Source: Paragyromitra xinjiangensis
Lineage: Eukaryota > Ascomycota > Pezizomycetes > Pezizales > Discinaceae
NCBI GenBank assembly: GCA_038503065.1
Contig: JBCAMK010000016.1
Span: 868,001 to 932,000 of the forward strand
DNA: 64,000 nucleotides
Reading direction: 5' to 3'
In this document: one piece after another, positions 11,362 through 24,694 of the stretch
Numbering within the stretch: position 1 is the stretch's first letter
How the letters are laid out: every line of letters begins with the position of its first letter
Notes under the pieces: model-generated
The model's input: the letters and a program-made list of their open reading frames with translations, nothing else
Told to the model about the DNA's origin: nothing
Databases searched by the model: none
Program-made: the position numbers and the translations under genes

Positions 11362-14300
11362 CTAAAGTTTTACCTTCTCCATACTCGACTCGGGCTCGAT
11401 ACTCAACGGGAAAGTATCCCAATGATCTTCGGGTCTCACCCACTCTTTCTTCTCCCCCAGAACTGCGATCGCCATCTCCCTCTTCTCGATCTTTCCAACC
11501 AAATACTTCTGTGCAACTTCTTGAATGTTCCGTGCCCCAACACCCAGCAGTTGCTCTCGCCGCCTATTACACAACCCGTTAACAGGAAAAAGCATCTACA
11601 AAAAAACTCAAAGGAAAAAAAATGAGACACTCACGTCTGCTTCATATCATCAGTGATCCCCTCCAAGAAATACGCCATCCCCTCTGCAGATACTGCTGTT
11701 GGTGCATCCACACTCTGAAAGATACCCAACTTAGCCTCCTCCAGTTCCCTCTCAGTCCAATCATTCATAACTGCAAACTCCCCTGCCCTCTCCATAACCC
11801 TTAACGTATTCGGTATATTCGGGTCTCGATATGAATAGAACCCAAACACGCCTCCTGAGCTCCGATGAAACGCACCTCCACCATACGCACCACCCTTCTC
11901 CCTGATCTCATGATGGAGGTATCGATGCGTTAACAGCTGCGCAAGGACCTGGAGCGCCGCGCCGTCCTCATGGGTGTACGGCACAGTCTTCATGCACATC
12001 GCGGAGTACGAAACTTGATAAGGGAGGGGAAAGAAAGCCTTAGAAGGCAGCGTGAAGTTAAAATTTGCGAGCTTGCCCTCTGTGGGCGAGGCTACTTCTA
12101 GGAGGCTATTGAGGAATCCCGAAAGCGCAACTTCATTCCTTGATATGGCGTCGACGCCACAGGTAATGGCTGCTCGGAAGTTATCTCGGCGGGCGGCAAA
12201 CTTGGCGATCTCCTTCAACTTTTCAAGTGCGTCATTGTAGAACTCCGTGCTTGCCATATGGCTGATAAGGCGGACTTGGGTCATCCCGCCAAAGACCTCT
12301 TTTGTTTGGGCAGCAGGCGTTAGGTGTGCTGCTGCAAATGTCATAGCGTAAGCGTGTCCGCTTTCTGCGAGGCTATTTACAAACCCGCTCGCGATCCCTT
12401 GCACTAGAGTTCGCAACTTTGATACCTGGCTCCAGTTAGTCTCGAGCAGCAATGTCCTCAGCAGCTCAAACATATCCGGGATGTTCCTATCGAGCGCATA
12501 TCCTGAGAACACGAGACCTTCTTCTGTGACCTCAAGGTCAGAGTGGCTGGTCGATATATGCGTCGATGCCTTAATGCCGCCAGTCTTCAGTTTGATCTCG
12601 TCTTCCAGTTCCTCCATCGATCGCTTCCCAGTCCCCAACCTCAAAATTGCTTCCGTGAATAGCGGCAGATACAGCCTCAGATCTTCGGGAAGGTCTTTAA
12701 ACGTGCTGACAGCCCTAAAGTACGTCAACCCATTCGTTGGTACCGCTCTCCATTGCACTGGCACCTCTCCAATTCTCGTATGTGTCAACTCCTTCCTCTC
12801 GGTCACTTTACTAATATTATCGACCTTCAACGTCGGCAGACAACTTAGATCTTGCTTCTTCGCGGCTTCCTGCACTTCCGCCAGCTGCACTTCCTGGCTT
12901 GTCACGGCCTCTCGCGCCTGTGCCTCACCACCGAGCTTTTCTATCTCTTCAGTCAGACGGGAGGCTTCTTCGGCAGCGATCTCGGTGGTGTAGTCCCGAG
13001 ATGGGGCCATGGCAAAGACGAGGTTATATTTGTTGAGTAGGTATTTATCCATTAAACTCTCCAGGTAATTGCCTTTAGCGTAGTGGTTCTTGAAAGCCAC
13101 AACTGTGGTCTCCCACGCGAGGATGTCGAAGGGGTCGACGCCGTTGAACCAGGCGGGGGTAAGACCTTGCATTACTGATAACCCAAAGTTGGCGGTTTTC
13201 TATAATATGAGCGTGACTCAGGAAGGAACATATATTTAAGTACGTTAGTTAAGATAACACGAAAAACTCACATGTTTCAATGCCAGCTCCAGCTGATGGA
13301 GCGCTCCGTCAACCTTCTTTTGGTCAAATCCCTTATTCCTAACTTCTTGAAGGCATTCATGAATCTTCTCCTCAACCTTCCCCACATCCTCCACCCTGAC
13401 ATTTTGTAGCCCCACCGAGAATATCCCCGTCTTGCTCCCAGTGTCATATCCTGTGTTTGGCGAGAAATCACTCCCCAGTTTCGCCTCGATCAATCCGCGG
13501 TACATCGGTGACCCGTACCCGTCCAGCAACAACGTCGACAGTATCCGTAGGCCAAAGGTTTCTACGACATCTGCCGTATCGTTCATAATCCACGACACTG
13601 ACGTCTTGTACTGTGACTCCTTGTCCATCAGAGGATCAAATGGGCCATATGTATGCACTCTTTTATTCTCCTCCAGTTTAATCGGCTCGCGCAGATCCTG
13701 CTCCACATTGATGCGGTCAAAAGCGCCCAGCTTTTCGTTAAGTGCCTGCAGGTGTGTCGCTAGGGGTATATCACCATAGGTAAATATCTTGGAGTTACTC
13801 GGATGGTAGTGTCTCCTATGGAATTCTCTTAATTTCCCCAGAGTCAAGTCTGGAATCTTCGCTGGGTCGCCACCAGAATTGTTGATATCTGGGAATATAT
13901 GGTCTTGGAAGCGAATGTAGAATAGGTATGATGCATCTGACATCTGGCCCTTCATCTCATTGTATACGACGCCTTTGAAGAGGAGTGGCGAGGAAGGATC
14001 GGACAAATCTTCGGGGCCGATACGCCAACCTTCTTGTTTAAAGTCCGATTCTTGGAGGAGTGGGTGGAGAGTTGCGTCGAGGTATACAGAGCGGAGATTT
14101 TCGAAGTCGATAGGATTGGTAGTGGCGAAAGGGTAAGTTGTGTGGTCGCTGGATGTAAATGCATTCATATAGTTCCTAGAGAGAAGTGGTGGAGAATTTT
14201 AAACAAATTTTTCAAGAAGAGACATATACAGTTTTATTGTGGATAGAACATACGATAGACTTCGATTTAACATTTTGAAGAATGGATCCCGGACCGGGTA

Positions 14301-14720
14301 CCTGTCGTAAACATCCAATGATATCGTTAATTGGTGTTCACCACCTAAAGCCAAAAATTGAAATATTGAAAATTACTTTTCAGAACCACAGAGAGTAGTA
14401 TGCTCCAGGATATGCGGTACCCCAGTGTCGTCGTTTGGATTCGTCTTAAACCCCGCAGCGAAAACATTATTTTTGTCCTCCCTCACGACATGGATATAAT
14501 CAGCGCCGGTTCTATCGTGTGAGAGCTGAACCGCCGCCAACTCAAGTTCTGGAACCGTCTTTGCTCTCTTCACAGTAAAGCCATGTATCTTTTCACCAGG
14601 CTTTGGCAATTGACTAAGATCGATGATAGTCGTAGCATAAAGTCGCCTGTTAAGCCGCCATGTAGTACGACTCTGCTTAAAAGCGAATCGGTGCCCAAGA
14701 GACAAGCTTCCGCGAAGCAT
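11362..14720 (-). CDS. cym1: Mitochondrial presequence protease (Cym1/PreP, M16C)
   Basis: Five exons on the minus strand: 14377-14720, 14254-14301, 13272-14175, 11635-13199 and 11362-11563. All junctions are GT-AG and join in frame to 1020 aa, the family's normal size. The protein degrades cleaved targeting presequences and other peptides in the mitochondrial matrix. The inverted zinc motif HILEH is at His103, Glu106 and His107, followed by [18 protein letters not shown], a family signature rebuilt across two introns. The first 30 residues are rich in Arg, Ser and Thr without acids, as in a mitochondrial presequence. The 48-nt second exon is needed to complete the conserved block. The start at 14720 lies about 1.28 kb from the divergent taxilin gene, so the two probably share a promoter region. 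Confidence 0.93.
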
Positions 14721-16002
14721 TGTTTTTTTCTGAGGGGGTGATTTTAAGATACTAGAATCGACGTTTAGGAATCAAGGGGGGAAGGGTGGTGGGGGAGGGT
14801 AACGAGGTAAGGATCTAACGAAAGAGGGTTTGTTCTGGAATCCTTCTAGAAAGAGGGTTTTTTTTCTTTTTCCCTTTCCCTGCCTCTGACAATGATGTCA
14901 ACTTTTCCAAAAACGGCGGCAACATAATGTTCAAAAACTCCAGACCCAATAAAAAATCTGTCCCATTTACTCCACACAGTAGCATACATGTAATCTATCG
15001 GGGATATTTTCTGTTAGGTCAAAGCGACTGCGGTAGACAGCCTTGCCATCACATAATAGATGAATATAAGATGGTAACAGGCCCCACATACACAAGGAAC
15101 CCAAGAGAAAGAGGAAAGAGGAGTGGAAGGGTTGAAGAAGAAAGAAGAAAGGTGATGAGAGGGGAGGGGGAGGAGGGGCAGAGAGAAAGGGGAAAGAGAA
15201 GAAAAACGTTGGCCAGATCACAGCCAGAGTTCGTACCATAGATTGCCCCACCATCGATTATCGTCGTAGATCGTCCCAAGATCGTGTCACTCGTCTTTTC
15301 ACCAGTTATATGAATAGATACATGTAGATACCTGTAGAGACTTACACTTATCAATCCACATAACTACATGTATATGCATACAGCTTACTTGCTCTCCTAC
15401 TCACTCATTCCCTCACTCCCTCAACACTCTTCGTGCAGCTCCTCATCCCGGCCACTTATCATCCCCCAACATCACCATCGTCATCACCCATCACCACCTT
15501 TACTACTGCCACCAGTATTCTTCCCGCTCAGTAGTAACCCGCTGGTTTTTTTTTTGCCCTGTCAAGAATTTGGCGACGGAATTATTACCGTATGCACATC
15601 ATTTTTACCTCTTAGTTCTTGCTTGAATTTTAACTTGAATTTTTTTATTTTATCTTTTAGAAATCATATCCTAAAATAAAGACTACGCAGTGAGGGAGAC
15701 AAAACCAAACAAAAGTATCAGCAGCAAACAGCAGTATTCGGAGGAATACCAAGTCGCATACCCGGGGAAAATCACCAGATTTGGATGACCCGCATATTTA
15801 AATTTTCACCCATTACAAAATCCGTACCCGGTGGTCCCGTTTCTTCAATAGTGTGACACCCACCCCATCATCCGGAATCTCGAATTTGGCACAGCTCACC
15901 TCTCCGCACCACGACAGACGGATTATCCCCCTCCCTCTTCCCTCCTTCCCCTAGCCCCGCCCCCCACGCAAACTGTCTCTTGGAGCCCTTCGTTCAATAA
16001 CC
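14721..16002. promoter_or_regulatory. Divergent promoter region, cym1 / taxilin
   Basis: 1.28 kb between head-to-head start codons. It contains a purine-rich tract (15100-15210), three TACATGTA palindromes (14985, 15319, 15365) and a C/T-rich run just before the taxilin ATG, typical of fungal core promoters. No gene is supported in it. Confidence 0.5.
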
Positions 16003-18048
16003 ATGGCTGCTCTCGCGGATCACGCACCACAACCGCAGCCACAACGAAAACCCTTCCCCGCTACACCAACAAACGGTGAGGCGGCCACCAGTGGCGGCGA
16101 CATAGGCTCCATCCTGACCCACGAAGACTACCTCCCCTCGGAATCACCATCTTCCAATACAACCCCGCCTCCTCCAGCTCCCATGAATAACGTACCGGCC
16201 ACCAACAAGAAAGGGGCGGGGGGCGGAGGGGCAAAGACGAAAAAAACGCTGGACCCTTTGGAGGTGAGAACTGCGATTGTGTACGAGAAGGGCGATTTTT
16301 ATTCTCTTGGGGGTTTTTTCTCCTGTGGGCAGGATTTAGGTATTTGCATAGAGACTGGGCTGATGGGATTGGGTGCAGGTCAACAATCTTTTGGCTGCAA
16401 AGATCTCGCAATTGGAGTCCGACGCATCAATGGAAGAAGAGGAAGAGAAAGCAATATGTGCGCTTCCCACTTGCCGTCTACAGCCCCTAAATCGATCTAA
16501 ACATATTAACTTGAAAACAATCAGCTCGTGCCGTCCGCAAGGCCAATAAAGAGCTCGCAGAACTCGTGTCCGGCCGCGAAGACCACCTCGCAAAAGTCGA
16601 TGCTATCCAAACGAAATACAGTGAGCTCCTCCACGAGATGAAACGACTAGAGCGGGATCATGCCAAGGCACGCAAACGTGCGGATCAATTGCAGAAAGAA
16701 AAGGATCATTCTCGCTCAGAGATGCAGAAGGCCGTGAGTATGAAACACAAGCTCGAAACGTTGTGTAGGGAACTACAAAAGGAGAACAAGCGTATTAAGG
16801 TATCTACAGAAAGCGCCAGAGTCTTTTTTTTACTCCTCTATTTCCACCTCTCTCTGCCTGTCTGTGTGTGTGATCGCTTGGAAATAAAGAGTGCAGATTC
16901 TGAGATTACTGATCGACAGGACGCACAGGATGAGAGCAAAAAGCTCGCACTGAATGAGCAGGCTAAGCGCGAAGAGCTATCTAATAAATTTGAGGCGACA
17001 ATTCTCGAAATCAAGTCGCGGATGGAAGAAGAGTCTGATGGCCTCAGCAGTCGAAAAATCAATATAGAAACCGACGAACTGTAACCCTTTCCTCTCCGAG
17101 CAGGCAAAGATCATCGACAGCTGATATTACAGGATGATAAAATAAGATTCAAAGCCAAATTCAAAAGTCTTGTCGATCAATATGAAATGCGGGAACTTCA
17201 CTTCCACTCACTTCTTCGCACGAAAGAATTGGAGGTTCAGTGGAATCTCTCACGCTATGAGCAACAACGCAAGCAGGCCGAACAGGAATCTCATCGCGCA
17301 AAAGCGCTACATGCGCAAGTTTCAACGTTTTCGCAGACGGAAGCAGAGCTACGGTCTCAACTCAACATATACGTCGAGAAATTTAAGCAGGTGATTAACC
17401 AACCACTCATAGATTGCATCCATCCCATCCTAGTAGCTGTGAATAAAAGAGAGAAAGGAAATAGAAAGGGAACCAGGGAACTCGCTTTCATCCAATTTCT
17501 AGTAGGGAAATTATATTCATTTTTATATATCAATCTAGGTCGAAGATACACTCAACAACTCCAACGACCTCTTCCTCACCTTCCGCAAGGAAATGGAAGA
17601 AATGTCCAAAAAGACCAAGCGCCTCGAAAAGGAGAATCTCGCTCTTAGTCGCAAGTCCGAAACAACCAACCGCAACCTCCTCGAAATGGCTGAAGAACGC
17701 ACCCGCCATCAAAAAGAACTAGATATGTTAAAGAAGAAAAACATCAAGCTCGAGAATCTCTGTCGCGCGCTGCAGGCTGAACGTACAAAGCTTGAACACG
17801 AGCTCAGGAGGGAGGATGGGGATGAGCTACTTGAGGGCTCAGAGGACGATTCCGGAGAGTATGAGGATTCGGGTGATGGATATGATGATGGAAGCGAGGA
17901 GGGAAGCGAGGAAGATCAAGCAGAGGATACAGAGGAGGAGTTGCTGCCGGAAGAAAGTTTACAGCAGGAGGCAGTTGGTATGGAACTGGAGAAGAATGGG
18001 AAGGTGAAATGCATGGTTGCGACGATGAAGAACGGTATCCATACCTGA
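16003..18048 (+). CDS. Alpha-taxilin-like coiled-coil protein
   Basis: Six exons: 16003-16263, 16379-16457, 16525-16799, 16920-17080, 17147-17390 and 17539-18048, giving 509 aa. The fourth intron needs an AAG acceptor, which keeps the frame; that junction is less certain than the others. Residues from about 90 to 440 form an almost continuous coiled coil with taxilin signatures: HKLETLCRELQKENK, then VDQYEMREL, then FRKEMEEMSKK and KNIKLENLCRALQAER. Taxilins bind syntaxins and act in vesicle traffic. The N-terminus is Pro- and Gly-rich and disordered; the C-terminus is very acidic (runs of Glu, Asp and Ser). It is head-to-head with cym1. Confidence 0.88.
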
Positions 18049-19191
18049 GGCAGCGTTGGAATCATCTCTGGGCAGACAAAATTCCATACGGGTGAAGACG
18101 AACTTGAAATGCGGCGAAACTCTACTGGCTTGCTTCAGGAACGTGCGCATCATGACTGCCTCCATAGCCATTCCCATACCCTTGACAAGGAAAATACAGG
18201 AGCGTAAATATATTGTAGTCTGTATTGATTTAGTCAAGGTACCGTGTATTAGGAAGTTTATCAGTGTATGGCTCAGCGAAAAAAGAAAAACCCAGTGTAA
18301 GTAATTTCATTACCTACATCGCATGTTTAAAGTCTAGATGGCGGGTTGATCGTAATATTTTCGTGATGAGAGATAGAAATAATCAACCAAGATTTATATT
18401 TATTCCTTGCACCCTGAACACCAACCTTCATTTATACATGCATCTATGCCTTTAGATCAACACCACATGCGAGTGACCATGCATGAAGCTGTTCTTCCAA
18501 CCAAAATACGGTGGGCTTGGTCAAACCCATGTATCAACTCCACCTCCCATTCAAGGTCCTGCTAAACAGTTGGATCCCATTTTTTTATATTTGAATGGTG
18601 CCTTCTGGCATTTCTTCATGCCATCCCCCCCCTTCGAACGTTATATATACACATGGGTATCATGCTGTCACGTCAGCAATTATAAGGTAAAAGCCACTAA
18701 AAACAATTCTACTCAAACGCAAAAGGTATCACAAGAAAGAAAAGAAACAATTAGCAAGGTCAACGGACTCCATAATAGTTCATCAGTTGCAGAAAAAGAA
18801 AGCATAAACCCCAGGCTCCACCAGTGTGCCTACTTTGAAGGAAAGTATTAAAGTTGCTATCGAGTGCGAAGAAGCTGATTAAAAAGGCGTTATGCAGGCC
18901 AATAAACAAAAGGGAAGTTAAAGAAAGAAAAAAATCTGCACGCCCCAAGCTCCTCCGTCGTCGCTTTTAGGACCTCTATACCGGCTTCCCTCGAAGTAAA
19001 TTCTTATAGTCGAGAAAACCTGGGGGATGCGTGTGGTGGGGGGCGTTATAAGAAAAGAAGAAAAAAAAAGGATACGATGGATTCATCCGATTTTGATGCC
19101 CTCTTTTTATTCGTGTCGTCGTGTGGTTCGTGAATGACTAGAACTCTGTATTTTCCTCTTTCATATCCCCTCTCATATTGCGAGAGTACTT
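18049..19191. other. Non-coding DNA between convergent genes
   Basis: About 1.1 kb between the taxilin stop and the stop of the small GPI-type gene on the other strand. No supported gene; it presumably holds both 3' UTRs. Confidence 0.45.
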
Positions 19192-19462
19192 CTATAACGA
19201 AAAGACCGCAGCCTGTAAAACTGTCAGCAAATGCCCAAAGTACCGTGATTTGGATAAGACATACAGCAATCAGAGCCCCGAACAAGGCAACGGTGGATGT
19301 CAATGTATTCGCGCTGCTTGATGCATCGGTTGGAGTTGCTGAAGGAGCGGGTGTAGAGTATGTTGAAGTAGTGTTGTTCTGGGCTTCTACGCCAGAGGCA
19401 AGCATCAGGATCGATATGAGCAGGAAGATAGCCATTATGATGAAGTTGTTTGAGGCAGCCAT
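19192..19462 (-). CDS. Small predicted GPI-anchored secreted protein
   Basis: Two exons, 19265-19462 and 19192-19212, split by a 52-nt intron with GTATGT donor, GCTGAC branch site and TTACAG acceptor. The spliced product is 72 aa. Residues 1-27 form a signal peptide with likely cleavage after GVEA. A Ser/Thr/Pro-rich segment with one NNTT glycosylation site follows, and the last 17 residues are hydrophobic and end AAVFSL, as in fungal GPI signals. Without splicing the frame would run on into charged sequence (138 codons), which looks less natural. The precise role is unknown; such proteins usually sit on the plasma membrane or wall. Confidence 0.6.
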
Positions 19463-20442
19463 TGCGATTATTATCCCTCCTTAGAAGATGAACGACGAAA
19501 CGAATTTGGTAACACTGGTGGTGCTGGTGTTGACGAGACCGAACGATTGTGCGTGTTGATATTAGGGGGGGGGGACGTGTGACGGTAGGGAGACGTAATG
19601 TGTGGAGGACGTTTGAGTGAAAACGGAAAGCTAATAAACCTAAAATGCTAAAGTGAAGAGAGAAAACAAAACAAGAAGCGAGGGTTCCAGTTCCAACACG
19701 GAGAGACAGACGATGTTGTTTTCAAAGAGAAAAAGTAGAATAGGAAGGATCTATGTATGATAGAAGAGACCTGGGCGGGCGAGGGAGGCGGGAATATATA
19801 CATACGACCAATGCATGACCCATGTAGGGTCAAGTTGCGAAATGCGCGGGAACACAAACACCTGCGCTCTGGGGTTTCTTGCAGTCGTTTTGGTTGCACT
19901 GCGCTAAGGCGCCCAAGGTGGGAAAATTTCGACTGCAACCATAGGGGGAGACAGGGGATGCAGCAAGTTGTAGCCTCTGTTTTTCTGCTTGCTTCCCCGT
20001 CCCGTCCAGTCTTGTTCTTGGTCAATCAGCCACCGTGCGTGACACCTGTTTTGTCTCCGCTGAGCTCTCCGTTGCGAGCCCATCGTCAAAACAGCCCCTG
20101 CCACCTCCTTCCCCAACGCCTTTCGGGACCGTGTGGGAGATCACCACGATCTGATTTGTTTCTTTCTTGCCATTTTTGGCCTAAAAATCGCTACCCTATT
20201 AACATCTGCTATCATCTCGCAACCATGTGTTCTCTTTTAGATTCACTCGATATCGGCGATTTGTTTCTCCTATTTCAATATTTCTCCTAGAATTCGTTTT
20301 ATTCCCCAGCTGCGCTGATGGCGAATATTTTAGCCGAGCCCCAAAGATTTCCCCCCCGTGTCGTACGGAACGCTACACAGCGAGCCGCAACGCGCTTGTG
20401 TTTCCTATATACTTCCCCTTTGGGTTGACCTTTCCCGGAGTG
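19463..20442. other. Non-coding upstream region
   Basis: Upstream of the small GPI-type gene. It has a G tract near 19566-19573 and several short open frames with no family signal. No gene supported. Confidence 0.4.
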
Positions 20443-20966
20443 GGCTATAGCAGCAGGGTCTCAGTTCAGTTGACACCACCTGAACCACGACTTTCCACGG
20501 CTTTAGAAGGGTTTACCACTACCACTCTGGTTAATAAACTATCCAAAACAGGGGAGATCCCCTGCGGGTTGTTATCCCCCTGCCGGGGGCCCCATCACAA
20601 CCCTAACCCCCCTAACCGCTAAACCCTTACCAGTAACCTCTGAACCCTAAACAGTAACCACCTAACCCTAAACATAACCACCTAACCCGAATCATAACCA
20701 CCTAACCCGAACCCCTAACACACACTAAAAGGTTTCAGTAGGCACATCCAGAGCATCTATGAACCAAAAATCTCCGGAAAAGAGAGAGTAAAGCGAAGTA
20801 AACATTGCCTAAGAGTACAGATATTATAAGATGGTATTAGACCATAATAGCACGCTCAAAAGCGTGCTGTTAGAAGGGAGGAATAGGGGATGGGAGAAGG
20901 AGTGTGGATGTGGTTGGTTGGTGTCTCGAGTGTCGTCAACTGAACTGAGACCCTGCTGCTATAGCC
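20443..20966. mobile_element. Inverted-repeat element enclosing telomere-like repeats
   Basis: A 32-bp perfect inverted repeat bounds the unit: 20443-20474 begins GGCTATAGCAGCAGGGTC and 20935-20966 is its exact reverse complement. The inside (about 490 bp) is non-coding and holds a run of CCCTAA variants at 20595-20720. Perfect ends imply a recently mobile or recently copied unit. A TA duplication is possible but cannot be separated from the palindromic edge. Confidence 0.6.
20595..20720. repeat. Degenerate telomere-like (CCCTAA)n repeats
   Basis: At least eight CCCTAA or CCTAACC variants occur in 125 bp, separated by irregular spacers such as CATAACCA. This is interstitial and not a chromosome end, since ordinary genes lie on both sides. 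Confidence 0.7.
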
Positions 20967-23776
20967 TCCTCCCCTTTCCCCCTTACAGAAAGCATCCCGG
21001 CCACCCTCTTGCGATTGACACCGATTGCAAGATTTGCGGCTCGTTATGGAATGGTCTGCCGAACAAGCCTCCCAAATGTCTGAAGGCTTGTCAACCTCAG
21101 ATAAATGAACTGTCCCCTGCTCCTCTGTGACGCAATTCACACACATGGCGAGAAAACTTGGATATGTATACATACATGTAGAGAGTACCTACGATGATAC
21201 TACCTCTCCGATTCGCACTGTACTCTAGAACCTTGGTGGGCATGTACCGGTACGTACATAGATAACAGGAGTCTTGTCGCTTTAGGCGCGCAGTGCTCTA
21301 TCTATGCAGTCGTCTGTCCAAGCATTTCTTCTCTAGCCCCCGCCTCCCCCCGAAACCAAAGTCGAGGCACCAACCGGTACTTTTCTCCGAGTCTCACCTC
21401 GTGGGAGCCTGTGAACATCGAACCTTATCGCATATTTGGCATATCGGCTCTCTCCATCGAAAAACTCTTCAACTGGAGTAATAACCACAACTCGCTCTAC
21501 AGATAGGTAATAGCCTGAGACATACCGTTTACCTCTCAGCGGTCCGGGACATCCAGCTTATCCCAGCCGCAGAAAATCGCACCAGTGCCTACATCATTCT
21601 TTAATTAGAAAAGTCAGCCCAGTCTTTGTATGTTATGCAACTTTATGCATCGCAACCAATGGATGACGCTACCGATCAAGAGGCTGGGCTCTTGATGGGG
21701 GCTTATCGCGATAACAGCACGCTTTCATCGACTTTACCCCACCCTGATTGTCTCCAGCCCCGGCAACCCTAAATACCCCACGCCCACATTCGGATTGAGC
21801 CGTCTTTTTATTAACTGTCTTGCTTGTATCATAGGCGCTGAAAAAGTTGGTGTGTCCCTCGTTTACTTGCTTTCTATGCTTTTCTTTCCCTTTGGGCCAC
21901 CGGCCGCGCGTCGGTAACTGGCTGCTAAATATAAACACAAGAAGATCTGTGAACAGGTTAGGCAGTGAAAGATCTACCTGCTTCACCCTTGCCAACCTGA
22001 CCTTCGTGGTCCAGCCCCGAAAAAGAAGAAGTGGGGGGGTTCCGGCGATCATGACGAGGCTCAACGATCTGCTTGTCTGATGTCTGCATACTCAAGACGT
22101 TTGCCTCATGATATGATTAGCTACTTGTGTCAGACACTTGTGTTTTTGCCCAGTACCTAGTCGTACACCGCTGAATATGTCATGACGGCTATGCTCATGC
22201 GTAGCGTGGAGCAAACTGACAGGCTTCACAGAAAGAAGAACGGAAAATCGTGGCCCATGGCGGCGATATGGCTAAGAGAAGCTGAAGTTATTTTCTTTCT
22301 CTGGGGCTGGGTACACTTTCTTTTTATGCAATGCCGCTTGCTAGAGCTCACAGTCGAGGGTTGTCACGAACTCTCTTTCCTCAATACCGCTTATAATACA
22401 CCTGAGCCCATACCGTAAAACTCTTAGATAAAAGCGATAAGCTTAGCTTTTTCAGACAGGCAGCAGTATGTGTGAGGGAGGATGACCGTAGAACCACTTG
22501 AATTGAGCCTATCTTATCCTACCAACTGTCGAGTGACTGCTCATGATTAGTGACTGCTGCAATCTGCCAGAGTAGTAACCCGCTTACTATAAGGTTTTGT
22601 CATTGTGCGAGAAATCCTGAGGTACAATTCTTATATCATAAGAATTAAGTTGTACGAGAACAAGCACTCCAAGCCTCCTAGCACTAAGAGATGCATACGG
22701 GTTGCAGAGGCTCCTTTCGATCGCTATCTTTCAACAATGGCCACCATGAGGCGAAGAAGATAACATCATGGTGTTAAGATCCATGTATGCATTTTCGAAG
22801 CCACTAATAAAATATACCTCAAAGTAGGAAAAAGAAATCAGAAAGCACTTCTCGGTAGAAACATCCAATTGGCTGGGGCCAGCTATAATAACCAATTGGT
22901 TAGATTTTCTTGCCAGCCTCAAGTACTTGGTAGCTCTATCGCCGACTGAGGTATCGCGGAAGCAATGCACTAGATAAAGCTAAACTGTCTTGCATACGCT
23001 GATGTACGTTTACTTTTTCCGGTTAGAGTATGATAATCACAAATGATCACTCGATTCCCTTTATCACCTGAGAGAGATTTATCTACCAGAAGGTTGTAGT
23101 GCTCACCTCATCGCGCATACATGTTTACCCTTCTAAGCTGCAGGGCCCGCCGTGGTTTGTTTTTAATGAATATATATCTTGATCAGCCTCAGGATGCTGT
23201 CATATCTCACAAATAACAAGTGCAACGGGTCGTATAGGAGAAAAATATTCAAGTAGAACCTTTCGTATAGACGAGTAAAACGGAGTATTTGAGAAGAAAG
23301 TGTTTTGAGATATCTTAGGACGTATTTACAAATCTTATGAAAACTAATCCCAAATTACCTGGCGAAACTGCAGCCTAATCTTGTTCGCTATTCGCATAAT
23401 ATTATGTCACGGGGAAGAAATAGCTGAGGCAACGAGCCCCATCTAATTAACTATTCTAAAACATCGAAATTGGTTCAGCTAGTTTAGTAGGCCCTACCCA
23501 ACCTGCATAGTGAAGTTAGCAGTATCATTGAGTGCAGGTCGATTCAACACCACAAGAGCTGTAGCTTTCCTTCTCCTTAGTTTTTATCGATCAGTCCCTT
23601 AGGGTTTGGTGCGTGGACAGGTTTGTTTACCGCTGTAAGTTGCTATGGAGGTTAGGGTTCGGCTCTCGGCATGTCTCGGCGCTTATCAACCCTAACCCAT
23701 TACCGCTAAATCCATTTCAGTGGATTTCTTGATGTCTGTTTTCACGTCAACAGCACCAAATGGTTAATATCAAAAA
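20967..23776. other. 2.8 kb of non-coding DNA
   Basis: No gene, splice structure or RNA gene could be supported. A 34-bp imperfect hairpin lies at about 22621-22654, and more telomere-like pieces (GGTTAGGGTT near 23650, CAACCCTAACCC near 23688) lie just before the Nat9 gene. Confidence 0.45.
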
Positions 23777-24694
23777 ATGAAACTCAACGCCAAAACAGGT
23801 ATCTATAGTTCCAATTGCCCCCTAATCGCTTCTTTTTCGCTAAAACATCGGCATATCAATTTGCTTATAGCATTATTATCTCCCAAGATCCTTCTCGTAC
23901 CATACGAGCTACATCATGTGCCAACTTACAGTGCTTGGATGGAGGACGAGGTATACCCCTTTCTATTTGAAGTTCAGTAACAAGCGAGGATCGAGGAATT
24001 GTATTTGTGCTGGAGCTAAAAAGCAAACAAGTAATAGGAGCTCCGAAATGCCACCGCGTCAGAGAGGTTGACCCTTGAGGAAGAATACGAAATGCAACAG
24101 AAATGGCGACTCGATGCCGATAAATTGACATTTATTACCTGTCTTCCTCCTGCACGCGTAGTCCCTTTGAATGGATGTATCTTACCTACCCAGGATGATG
24201 CTTCAAGCCGGATGTTGGGAGATGTAAATTTGTTTCTCCATAAGGATGATAGCGAAGTGAACGAAAAGGGTCAACTCCGGATGACCGGCGAGGTCGAACT
24301 TATGATCGCCAAGAAAGAGCACCAGGGGAAGGGGCTTGGTCGAGCTTCACTTGTTTTCTTTTTACATTACGTTCTCAGGCATCAGGAAGAAATAATGAGG
24401 GAGTGGCTGGAATCATCAGGTACACTCAATAGGACATCGTCACCTACTCTCTCAACACTGAGAGTTAAGATAAGCCAGACCAACGCCCCGAGTATTAAAC
24501 TCTTCGAGAGTGTAGGGTTTATTAAGAAGTTGGATGCACCAAATTATTTTGGCGAATTCGAACTCGTATTGCAGAAAATGGATCTGGCAAACATCGAATC
24601 TCTGATGAGAAGCTGTGGGATGGAGGGTTGGAGAGAAGCAAGTTATGAGAATAGCCCTTATGCAGCACTGAGAGGTATGCGCAACTTGTTCTAG
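23777..24694 (+). CDS. Nat9-like GNAT N-acetyltransferase
   Basis: Three exons: 23777-23798 (22 nt), 23871-23950 and 24038-24694, giving 252 aa. The rebuilt N-terminus MKLNAKTALLSPKILLVPYE matches the NAT9 family, followed by HHVPTYSAWMEDE and, across the second intron, ASERLTLEEEYEMQ. The acetyl-CoA loop of the GNAT fold is seen as KEHQGKGLGRASL (Q/RxxGxG/A type). Late blocks are KISQTNAPSIKLFESVGF. NAT9 proteins are cytosolic acetyltransferases; animal members affect microtubule stability. Residue count is a little above human NAT9 (207 aa), owing to insertions around the LRHQEEIMREWL segment. Confidence 0.9.

Noticed and set aside
20595..20720. Possible chromosome end because of CCCTAA repeats
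   Set aside because: Repeats are degenerate, short, and flanked on both sides by ordinary genes.
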